This document shows positions 16,113-23,332 of a DNA stretch of 36,644 nt, in pieces. This DNA comes from a virus: positions 15,150 through 51,793 of the IMG/VR virus record IMGVR_UViG_3300030085_003125; one strand, given 5' to 3'. The translations under genes were made by a program, and so were the position numbers. Numbering within the stretch: the first letter of the stretch is position 1; every line of letters begins with the position of its first letter. The notes under the pieces are model-generated. The model did not search any database. It saw nothing but the letters and a program-made list of their open reading frames with translations, and was not told the origin of the DNA.

Positions 16113-16810
16113 GGTCTAAACTCCTCTGGTCTTCCATCAATTATTAACTCATCCCAATCCTTACCTGTTTGATGTTCGTTATATATTTGTTTTGCAACAT
16201 CATATGGTTCAAGTCCAAAGGTATGTTCTTTTACAGTTTTAATCTGTGTTGGATAGACATTGATTAATTTAACGTTATAATCTTCTGCCTCAATTCTTAG
16301 ACTCTTTGTAAAACCTTTCAAACCCCATTTGGTGGCAGAATGAACGCTTCTGTACTTCTTTGGCTCTTTACCAACTACCGAATTAATGTTTATGATTGAA
16401 CCATGTCGTTGTTCTTTTAATAAAGGATAAATTTTTTGTGTTAGTCTAATTGGTGATATTAAGTTAGTCTCAATACTTTCATACACCTGCATTGGTTTCA
16501 TCCCATCTAAAGGTAACCCATAACAAGGTATAGCAGCGTTATTGACTAAAACATTTATAGAGTGTCTTCTACTGGCTCTATATAGTTCATCCAATACTAA
16601 CTCCGACCTTAAGTCGCCGACCACCATATCCACAACTTGTGAATTTATTTCGAACTTAGTATCATGTAACTTTTTTTCGTCTCTACCATGTAATATTATT
16701 TGATAACCATGAAAAGCAAATTCTTTTGCTATTGCCTTACCAAGACCTTTACTTGAGGCAGTTATCAGTACACATTTATTGGTATCTTGCGTCGCTCCCA
16801 AATGGTTCAC
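16109..16810 (-). CDS. Classical short-chain dehydrogenase/reductase, catalytic Tyr replaced by His
   Basis: A 233-residue classical SDR. ITASSKGLGKAIA (16-28) binds the cofactor, NNAA (90-93) is the structural motif, and S144 lies in ININSVVG. The catalytic pair is H157-S-A-T-K161, where the family has Y-S-A-T-K; the serine to histidine spacing is the normal 13, so the tyrosine itself is replaced. Activity may be lost or altered, or H157 may act as the acid. The start is GTG at 16808-16810 with AAGGA about seven bases upstream and a 35 bp overlap with the radical SAM gene. The substrate is presumably a sugar or keto intermediate made by neighbours. Confidence 0.82.
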   Translation of the reverse strand: MNHLGATQDTNKCVLITASSKGLGKAIAKEFAFHGYQIILHGRDEKKLHDTKFEINSQVVDMVVGDLRSELVLDELYRASRRHSINVLVNNAAIPCYGLPLDGMKPMQVYESIETNLISPIRLTQKIYPLLKEQRHGSIININSVVGKEPKKYRSVHSATKWGLKGFTKSLRIEAEDYNVKLINVYPTQIKTVKEHTFGLEPYDVAKQIYNEHQTGKDWDELIIDGRPEEFRP

Positions 16811-18827
16811 TTGTAATCCTTATAACTGGTAATTTTGATTTTTTCTTACGTTTTTCTTCTGTAACTAAACAATCGTATAGATATGCACCTTTTTTATTAG
16901 ACCACCATACAACTTTTTCACACCAATCTTCCCAAGAATCCCATGTATCACTTGTTCTGTCGATGTAATATGTGAAGTCACCTTTTTTTAATGAAGCTTT
17001 TCTACCTAACAATGTCTCAGTATAAACGTCTAATATATTTGAACTCAATTTAATTTCTATATCTTGAGTTTGATTAGGTAATTTTATTAAACTCTTGTTT
17101 AACAATATTGATTCAGATATGACTTTATCATAACTTCTTTTTCTAAATTTTGTTTTCTCTTTAAACACCTTGTATAATATATCTTTAGCATCTATGTAGA
17201 AATCATCTAATCTGTCTTCGGTCACAGCTTTAATAAAAGCTATCTCATCTGGCGGCCACCATATATTTAACCATCTCTCTGAACTCATGAACTCAGGACC
17301 ACCATTTTGCATCTCACGAGCATGTTTGTAAAACACACTAATTAAGTCCGAAAAAGCACCTGTTTTTGACTTTTCCTCTGTCGTAAAAGCCCTAAATAAA
17401 TCTGTGTAATCAATATCATAAACACTATTTGCAATAATAATTGGTATCTGAAATAATTTATTGAAGTGTAAGAAAGCGACCACATATCCAAACACACGAG
17501 TCTTTACCCACTCTTCACCTGGCATAGACTTTGTACCAACAATCATCTGTTGTGTTTCGTAAATATCATCTAACCATTCACCTAAAGCACCATGAATATT
17601 TATGATGTCGTTCTCTACAACTTTCATCTCATATTTTTCTAAGTATTCAGGATCTCCCATCTCAGTATTTGGTAATATACTTAAATTATTAAACTGAATT
17701 CTATTGTGTTGTCCCATCTTAACTAACTTACCAACACCCTCTGTAAAACTTTCATAGGTTTCTTCTGGTAAACCTAAGATAATATCTGAAAATGTTTTGA
17801 TACCATCTTTCATAAACTTTGCTTGTAAGTCATAAAATACACTAAGTTTAATATTAGACCTTTTTATTGCCTTCAAGGTTTTAGGATCGAGTGATTGAAA
17901 TGCGATTAGAGCACCTTTACTTAATCCTGTATCTGCTAGTAGTTTCTGAACTTGATAAGAAACCTCGTTAGAATTTTTAGTGTTCTGTACAGACAAGGCT
18001 TCTGGATAACCATACTCTTCTTTATTTTTCGCAAACTTTTCTACTATTGGTAAATCTCTATCTTTATACATACCAAAGTTAGCATCACAAGTAAAGATAA
18101 ACTCTATTTTGTTTTTACTGAACCAATCTATCTCCTCATATAATCTACCCTCTAAATCATACTTGGATACTTTCTTTTTAAACCCAACACCCCAATCACA
18201 AAAAGTACATGAGAAAGGACAACCTCTGTTTGTTTCCCATAATCCAATCCACCTTTCATCGGGATTATCTCTCACTAAACCATCAAAATATCCTTCGATA
18301 AATGGTGATGGAATCTCGTTCATATCCTTGATTCTTTCTGCCTGTGGTGTGGTGATTAGTTTATCTCCATCTCTGTAAATTAACGATTCTACTTCACCCC
18401 AATTTCCAGTTGGATACTTTTCTAAGAAATCGGTGAATACTCTCTCACCCTCTCCAATTGAAGCGATATCAAGATATGGATTATCTGCCATATACTTTTC
18501 AATATATTCAGGTCTTTCTGGTATATGACATCCACCAGCAATAGTTAAGATATTAGGATTAACCTCTTTTAGAGCCTTTGCTATCCTCATGGATATGTTA
18601 TTGTTCCAAACGTAAACACTAAACGCAACTATGTCACAATCTTTATATTGTTCAACTGCATCTTTTATTGGAACTCTTTTATATATTGGATTTAAGAAAT
18701 CATAATCGTTGAAGTTCTTACAATGAAACTCAGCATATGATACCAAAAATCCAAGAGACAAAGGTAGATAGTTTTGACCAGAAAAACTATTGTTTACTTG
18801 AATCATTCCTATCTTATATTTTTTCAT
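16776..18827 (-). CDS. B12-binding radical SAM enzyme, possible C-methyltransferase
   Basis: A 683-residue protein. Residues 1-140 resemble a cobalamin-binding domain (GMIQVNNSFSGQNYLPLSLG, then AGGCHIPERPEYIE and SIGEGERVF) without the DxHxxG motif, as in class B radical SAM methylases. NRGCPFSCTFCDWG gives C203-x3-C207-x2-C210, the [4Fe-4S] ligands that cleave SAM. The C-terminal 250 residues are unlike standard domains. This class methylates or rearranges unactivated carbons and often works on sugars or cell-wall precursors. It could C-methylate an NDP-sugar of the island. The overlaps of 35 and 14 bp place it firmly in the operon. Confidence 0.84.
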   Translation of the reverse strand: MKKYKIGMIQVNNSFSGQNYLPLSLGFLVSYAEFHCKNFNDYDFLNPIYKRVPIKDAVEQYKDCDIVAFSVYVWNNNISMRIAKALKEVNPNILTIAGGCHIPERPEYIEKYMADNPYLDIASIGEGERVFTDFLEKYPTGNWGEVESLIYRDGDKLITTPQAERIKDMNEIPSPFIEGYFDGLVRDNPDERWIGLWETNRGCPFSCTFCDWGVGFKKKVSKYDLEGRLYEEIDWFSKNKIEFIFTCDANFGMYKDRDLPIVEKFAKNKEEYGYPEALSVQNTKNSNEVSYQVQKLLADTGLSKGALIAFQSLDPKTLKAIKRSNIKLSVFYDLQAKFMKDGIKTFSDIILGLPEETYESFTEGVGKLVKMGQHNRIQFNNLSILPNTEMGDPEYLEKYEMKVVENDIINIHGALGEWLDDIYETQQMIVGTKSMPGEEWVKTRVFGYVVAFLHFNKLFQIPIIIANSVYDIDYTDLFRAFTTEEKSKTGAFSDLISVFYKHAREMQNGGPEFMSSERWLNIWWPPDEIAFIKAVTEDRLDDFYIDAKDILYKVFKEKTKFRKRSYDKVISESILLNKSLIKLPNQTQDIEIKLSSNILDVYTETLLGRKASLKKGDFTYYIDRTSDTWDSWEDWCEKVVWWSNKKGAYLYDCLVTEEKRKKKSKLPVIRITSEPFGSDARYQ

Positions 18828-19731
18828 TCCTATACCAATTTATGGTTTCTTTAATTCCCTCTTCTAATGAAACACTTGGTTCATATCCAAATGATTTTGC
18901 CAAACGAATATCCATAATTCTAACCTTATCACCAGATGGTTTTGTCGTGTCCCAAATTACTTCAGGTTTATCATCTACATTTTCTAAAATAACTTCAACC
19001 AATTCCTTAATTGAAAATCCACCACCACTACCTAAGTTTACAGGACTTGTAGCTCCTGGTGACTTTTCCATAACTAACATCATACCTTTTGCAATATCCC
19101 TACAATGTGTAAAGTCTCTGACATTTGAACCGTCTCCCCATAGTGTTATTTGTTTCTCACCACTAAGTATTTTCTTTATCAAAGATGGAACAACCATCGC
19201 ACCATCCGAATCAAAATCGTCATGTGGTCCGTATGTATTACCAGGTCTGACAATAGAGATACCATTCCACCCATATTCAATTTCATATGATTCCGCCTGT
19301 AATTCACCTATTCGTTTAGCCCATCCAGCAAATCTATCATTTGGTGATGGAAATGTTCTCCAAACATCCTCTTCTTTGAAGACTTCGTCTGGCTCATATA
19401 CAGCAACAGAACTCGTATATAAATATTTGTTAATACCACTTTCCCTTGCAGCTTCCATCAAATTTGTGTTAAATCTTAACATCGGAACTAAATGACTTGC
19501 TGGTCTTTCTTGCATAGCTTTTGGTGAACCCTTGATACATAACAGATTAAATACATAATCCATATCATAACAAGCATCTAAACATTTACCATAATCTGTC
19601 AAATCCATTTCAGGATCTAAATTTTTATCTACTACTTTTACACTAGCTCCTCTATGTTCTAACAACTTTACAAGTTGTTTACCTATCAAACCATTCCCAC
19701 CAGCTACTAATACGTTTTTACTTTTATACAT
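18814..19731 (-). CDS. NAD-dependent epimerase/dehydratase with unusual active site
   Basis: A 305-residue extended SDR. VAGGNGLIGKQLV (9-21) is the Rossmann loop and YLYTSSVAVYEP the active-site serine region. The catalytic site reads R-F134-A-G-W-A-K139-R, with phenylalanine or alanine where a tyrosine would stand four residues before the lysine. VRPGNTYGPHDDF and LWGDGSNVRDFTHCRD are typical of the Fcl/GalE superfamily. It may be a 4-keto-hexose reductase or epimerase or have lost one step of the reaction. It overlaps an oxygenase gene by 8 bp, a pairing also seen at 13557-15349. Confidence 0.72.
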   Translation of the reverse strand: MYKSKNVLVAGGNGLIGKQLVKLLEHRGASVKVVDKNLDPEMDLTDYGKCLDACYDMDYVFNLLCIKGSPKAMQERPASHLVPMLRFNTNLMEAARESGINKYLYTSSVAVYEPDEVFKEEDVWRTFPSPNDRFAGWAKRIGELQAESYEIEYGWNGISIVRPGNTYGPHDDFDSDGAMVVPSLIKKILSGEKQITLWGDGSNVRDFTHCRDIAKGMMLVMEKSPGATSPVNLGSGGGFSIKELVEVILENVDDKPEVIWDTTKPSGDKVRIMDIRLAKSFGYEPSVSLEEGIKETINWYRNEKI

Positions 19732-20416
19732 TTTTCCCCACTATTATGTTTGTTGCAATTACTATTCTGTCTTCTTCTCCAAAATAAGGTTGTGCATTAT
19801 GACTTAAATGTGCTGGAAAAAATAGACATCCACCATTATCCATAGGTGGTGACCATACAGCGTACTGATGTTCAAAAAAATTACCAAAGTCTATATACTG
19901 ATTATCAACTGGTTGACTAATAGTATTTTTACCACCATTATTTTCATTAACTCCATCAATTTTCAAGTAATATATTCCACCCCAAGATGTCATCGGATGT
20001 CTATGGTTACCATGCCAACTACCTTTACCATTTGCAATATGAACCCACGAATCTCTTAGATTAATATTTATATCTTTTTTTTCGAGACCATCCATCGTTT
20101 CGGATACTCCCTCTGGATAATAACTATTTTGAAAGTAGTCTAAAAAACAAAACAAAAATTGTTCTTTGATATATTGTTCTATTTTACCTATAGATTTATA
20201 ATTTTTAAGTCTTGACTTCTGAAAAAAATCAAACTCAGATTCATATAAATTAGTTTTTATACCATGAGCAACTTCTGTTCTATTTTTATTATCAGTATGA
20301 AACTGAAGACATTCTGTGATAGCATCATTTCTTATGTCATCGTAATCAGGATCTTTACTATACCAAATAGGTACTGCCCATTTATTCCAATATGAATAAT
20401 TAGATATGTTAGCCAT
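19724..20416 (-). CDS. 2OG-Fe(II) oxygenase, 2OG-FeII_Oxy_5-like
   Basis: A 230-residue protein matching the phage oxygenase pattern NxHxH...GxYYLK...FPxxLxH...Rixia. Metal ligands are H138/H140 (HGNHRHPMTSWGG), then FFPAHLSHNAQP with H206, and R217 (GEEDRIVIATNI) for 2-oxoglutarate. Members are widespread in cyanophage and pelagiphage genomes, where substrates are mostly unknown. This copy overlaps the SDR at 18814 and the E1 beta gene by 8 bp each, which suggests it acts in the same sugar pathway. Confidence 0.8.
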   Translation of the reverse strand: MANISNYSYWNKWAVPIWYSKDPDYDDIRNDAITECLQFHTDNKNRTEVAHGIKTNLYESEFDFFQKSRLKNYKSIGKIEQYIKEQFLFCFLDYFQNSYYPEGVSETMDGLEKKDININLRDSWVHIANGKGSWHGNHRHPMTSWGGIYYLKIDGVNENNGGKNTISQPVDNQYIDFGNFFEHQYAVWSPPMDNGGCLFFPAHLSHNAQPYFGEEDRIVIATNIIVGKNV

Positions 20417-21317
20417 TGACTAACTCTAAAACCTTATTAATAATTTTTTTAGGCGTAGGTGGTAAGTTATCTACATCCTTATGAAAACCAGCAGTTCTGT
20501 TTTCCAATCCCATTGTATATACTTTCTTATCAGATTCCAACATCATACGATGTGCAATACTACTGGCAACACCTTGTTCGTAATCATCATCCAATACGAT
20601 ACCACCAAACTTTGAACTATTTAATTGTCTTTTCCATATTTCTGTAAAAAGAAATGGTTTAATCCATAACTGATGAATTATACTAGCCTTTATCCCTTGT
20701 TTCTCTAATTCTTTTCTAGCTTCTTCGGCATCAAATCTTGTAATTGAAATTGGAAATAAAACAACATCAGGTTCATCATGAAATACATCTCCTAACTCTT
20801 CTGTATTATCATAACTTCTTCTATGTTCTGAGACATAATATACGTCATCCTCTTTCATAAAACTTTTATAAGCAAACTCATATTCCTTTGGTGTCATTGG
20901 TGATATTATCTTTGTACCTGGCATTCTTTGATATAATGAATGATGTGATGAACCAGCAACAGGACCCATACCACCTTCCATAGCAATACTTCTGATAAAT
21001 ATTGGGCAAGGTCTATCCCATACCTCTTTTGATTTTGAAGCATAATTCACTATCATGGGCGAATTGTACCATTGAAATCCTTGATATCTCACCACATAAA
21101 TCGGTCTAATACCTTGTAGTCCAGCACCAACAACGAACCCACCATTTGCTACATCAGCCGTAGTAACCTCTACCATCCCTTCATCTTCATACATCTCAGG
21201 TAAAGTTCCACCTACCCAACCAACTGCGGTAAGACATTGACCAAAACACAAACCATTTTTTTCGGTAAGGTGTTTTCTTGTTATCTCTTTTATTGTTTCT
21301 CTAACTGTCTTTGCCAT
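20409..21317 (-). CDS. ThDP-dependent 2-oxoacid dehydrogenase E1 beta-type subunit
   Basis: A 302-residue transketolase-like protein with the pyrimidine-binding and C-terminal domains of E1 beta: GGFVVGAGLQGIRPI (59-73), then SHHSLYQRMPGTKIISPMTP. In active PDH-type E1 beta the glutamate of the GE(E/D) motif binds the N1' of thiamine; here the equivalent reads FGQC, with Q27 in its place. That would weaken normal ThDP activation, unless another residue serves. The E1 alpha partner follows with a 28 bp overlap. No E2 or E3 gene is present, so a free carbon-carbon transfer rather than a PDH complex is likely. Product unknown. Confidence 0.75.
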   Translation of the reverse strand: MAKTVRETIKEITRKHLTEKNGLCFGQCLTAVGWVGGTLPEMYEDEGMVEVTTADVANGGFVVGAGLQGIRPIYVVRYQGFQWYNSPMIVNYASKSKEVWDRPCPIFIRSIAMEGGMGPVAGSSHHSLYQRMPGTKIISPMTPKEYEFAYKSFMKEDDVYYVSEHRRSYDNTEELGDVFHDEPDVVLFPISITRFDAEEARKELEKQGIKASIIHQLWIKPFLFTEIWKRQLNSSKFGGIVLDDDYEQGVASSIAHRMMLESDKKVYTMGLENRTAGFHKDVDNLPPTPKKIINKVLELVNG

Positions 21318-22132
21318 AATTCCGTTATCAATTTTTTATTTTGTTCGTGTATCTTTTTACCCTCGTCACCAAGTTGTCCCATCTCATGTTCATATCTATC
21401 AAAGACATCAACATCATCTATACCAGCTCCAGCATGCCAATACTTTCTTATCGTGTTTATGTTTAACAACATCGGTTTTTCAAAGACACCTAATTTAAGA
21501 TACATGGGTATTTCATATGGATTGTCTGGTAAATCATGAGCTTCCATACCAAAACCGCGAGCTACTTCATGCATATCCCAACTGCGTCTTACCGACTTTT
21601 CAGTAAGAATAGATAAGTTATTGTCTTCAACTACAAAAAGTATAGGTAGATTCTTCGTAACTGCCCACCCTATACTACTGAAGACATAATCTTCTTCCGC
21701 AGATGAATCACCCATGAACACAATCGTTGGTCTTTGAGATGCATAACAAGAACCTACAGCAATAGGAACTTGACTACCCATCAAACCATCATGTCCGTAA
21801 ATATTTTTCTCTTTACTATGTATTGAAGCAGAACCACCCATACCGTTAGCACACCCACTTTTTCTACCCAACAACTCATCAATCAATTGAACCACATCTC
21901 CACCAAAAGACAAATATGTAGCATGTCCTCTGTGTTGAATAAAAATATCTGGTTCCATATCAAGGAATGTTTCTTCCATATATTGAGCAATAGTAGCAGG
22001 TATAAACTCTTGACCAACTGAAAGATAAGTTGGATACTGAATAGTTTTATCTTGTAATTTATTAAATACTACCTCATCAAAGTTCCTACACAACGAGGCT
22101 TTTTTAAATATTTCTATTTTATCCATAATCAT
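21290..22132 (-). CDS. ThDP-dependent 2-oxoacid dehydrogenase E1 alpha-type subunit
   Basis: A 280-residue protein with the E1 alpha diphosphate-binding motif GDSS (141-144) to NN (171-172), i.e. GDx(27)NN, which binds ThDP and Mg. HRGHATYLSFGG and GMGGSASIH fit the family's conserved loops. Two ATGs (22130-22132 and 22124-22126) are possible; I report the first. Together with E1 beta it should form an alpha2beta2 ThDP enzyme. Such pairs make an acyl- or hydroxyalkyl-ThDP carbanion that could add a two- or three-carbon unit to a keto-sugar. Only about 340 residues would be expected for a full PDH E1 alpha, so this is a shortened version lacking part of the regulatory regions. Confidence 0.82.
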   Translation of the reverse strand: MIMDKIEIFKKASLCRNFDEVVFNKLQDKTIQYPTYLSVGQEFIPATIAQYMEETFLDMEPDIFIQHRGHATYLSFGGDVVQLIDELLGRKSGCANGMGGSASIHSKEKNIYGHDGLMGSQVPIAVGSCYASQRPTIVFMGDSSAEEDYVFSSIGWAVTKNLPILFVVEDNNLSILTEKSVRRSWDMHEVARGFGMEAHDLPDNPYEIPMYLKLGVFEKPMLLNINTIRKYWHAGAGIDDVDVFDRYEHEMGQLGDEGKKIHEQNKKLITELWQRQLEKQ

Positions 22133-22802
22133 AAATGTGATTTAAATTACGTCTTTTAATTGTCATTATTAAAGTGTTTGTTTGTATGTGTGGAAATAGT
22201 TTAATCAATCTTTTAACTATTGCACAGGTAACCACATCACCAGCTTGTGCGACCATATTACTTTCTCCATCTTCAATACCACCATCTAAAAATACTATGT
22301 TTTCATCATTATCTTTTCCGTTGAACTGACTCACGTCATTTATCGTCTCAACCTTTATATCACAATTACTAAACTCGTACTCTCTATCTCCATCTTCTAT
22401 CCAAAGACAATCATTTTGTTTCGGTGTCTCATGTGTACTATCTTCATATGGATTTCCCTCTCTACCGTATTTATCTTCGAGTCTAACCAAATCATGTTTG
22501 TCTACAGGAGTTTCTATCTCAAATACACAAGCACCATTTTTAGATGTGGCTTTTGTCGAATGAAATAAACCCTTTCTAATCATTGTTTTAGATACAGGTT
22601 TTAAATCAAACGAATCATTCAAAAAAGATATTTGAGCTTCACCATCCAATAATATCAGACCAGTTGTTTTGTTCGGATGACAATGCATAGATGTCTGTTG
22701 GTCATGTCCAATGTACAAAAACCATAGGGCTACTTTCTCGTTTTGATAGGCGAGATATTCATAACCCCACGGTTTTGAAACTACTGTTTTTTCATACGGC
22801 AT
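22119..22802 (-). CDS. Cupin, type II phosphomannose isomerase-like
   Basis: A 227-residue protein. SKPWGYEYLAYQNEK (9-23) is the KPWGxE start of mannose-6-phosphate isomerase type II cupins, with metal ligands H40 and H42 (MHCHPNKTTG) and H81 (KGLFHSTKA). The C-terminal 100 residues lack cupin motifs and may be a second domain. It could isomerise or epimerise a sugar phosphate or keto-sugar, or bind a sugar. It sits between the ThDP pair and a DJ-1-like gene with overlaps of 14 and 11 bp. Confidence 0.75.
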   Translation of the reverse strand: MPYEKTVVSKPWGYEYLAYQNEKVALWFLYIGHDQQTSMHCHPNKTTGLILLDGEAQISFLNDSFDLKPVSKTMIRKGLFHSTKATSKNGACVFEIETPVDKHDLVRLEDKYGREGNPYEDSTHETPKQNDCLWIEDGDREYEFSNCDIKVETINDVSQFNGKDNDENIVFLDGGIEDGESNMVAQAGDVVTCAIVKRLIKLFPHIQTNTLIMTIKRRNLNHIYDYG

Positions 22803-23331
22803 TGTTAATCTCTATAACCTTATTCATCCATTGTCCCATCCATTTATAATGTGGGCAACAAACAAGATTATCAGAAACTACATACTCTGCATCAACAAAA
22901 TTACCACCCGCATTAATCAAATCATCTTTGATACTATAATAACCAGAAACATCACGACCAGTAACTATCTCAGCAGATATTAACATCTGACCACCATGAC
23001 AGATTGAACCAATAGTTTTACCTAAGGCATCCCACTCTCTTATGAAATTTAAGGCTGATTCTTCTTGTCTTAGTTTTTCAAGGGATTTGACACCACCAGG
23101 AATAATCAACAAATCATAATCATGCATATAGTCTTCAAACTTTTCATCATCATCTAAATCAAATACTGACTTAGTACATTCATTATATGTTCCAAGTATA
23201 CCGTGAATCATACCTACTTTATTAGACATGATATCAACTTCATATCCACTTTCTTGTACCCTATAATAAGGATAGATAACTTCGTGGTCTTGATACTTTT
23301 CCCAAGTTAATATTAGTGCTTTTTTACTCAT
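22792..23331 (-). CDS. DJ-1/PfpI-family protein
   Basis: A 179-residue protein with a flavodoxin-like fold. DLLIIPGGV (73-81) and GSICHGGQMLI (108-118) contain the nucleophile C111 and adjacent H112 of the DJ-1/PfpI class. Members include glyoxalases, deglycases and chaperones; hydrolysis of isocyanides or sugar-derived aldehydes is also known. In a keto-sugar and ThDP cluster it may handle a reactive carbonyl intermediate or side product. ATG at 23329-23331, preceded by GGAG six bases upstream; one base separates it from the ColD-like stop. Confidence 0.8.
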   Translation of the reverse strand: MSKKALILTWEKYQDHEVIYPYYRVQESGYEVDIMSNKVGMIHGILGTYNECTKSVFDLDDDEKFEDYMHDYDLLIIPGGVKSLEKLRQEESALNFIREWDALGKTIGSICHGGQMLISAEIVTGRDVSGYYSIKDDLINAGGNFVDAEYVVSDNLVCCPHYKWMGQWMNKVIEINNAV

Positions 23332-23332
23332 T

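Noticed and set aside
18737-19495. A long plus-strand frame of 252 codons opposite the epimerase gene.
   Set aside because: The minus-strand frame contains clear SDR motifs and overlaps its neighbours as an operon gene; the plus-strand translation is serine- and proline-rich with no domain pattern.
20409-22132. A functional pyruvate dehydrogenase complex to boost host metabolism.
   Set aside because: E2 and E3 are missing and the E1 beta glutamate appears replaced, and the neighbours are sugar genes, so a central-metabolism role is less likely.
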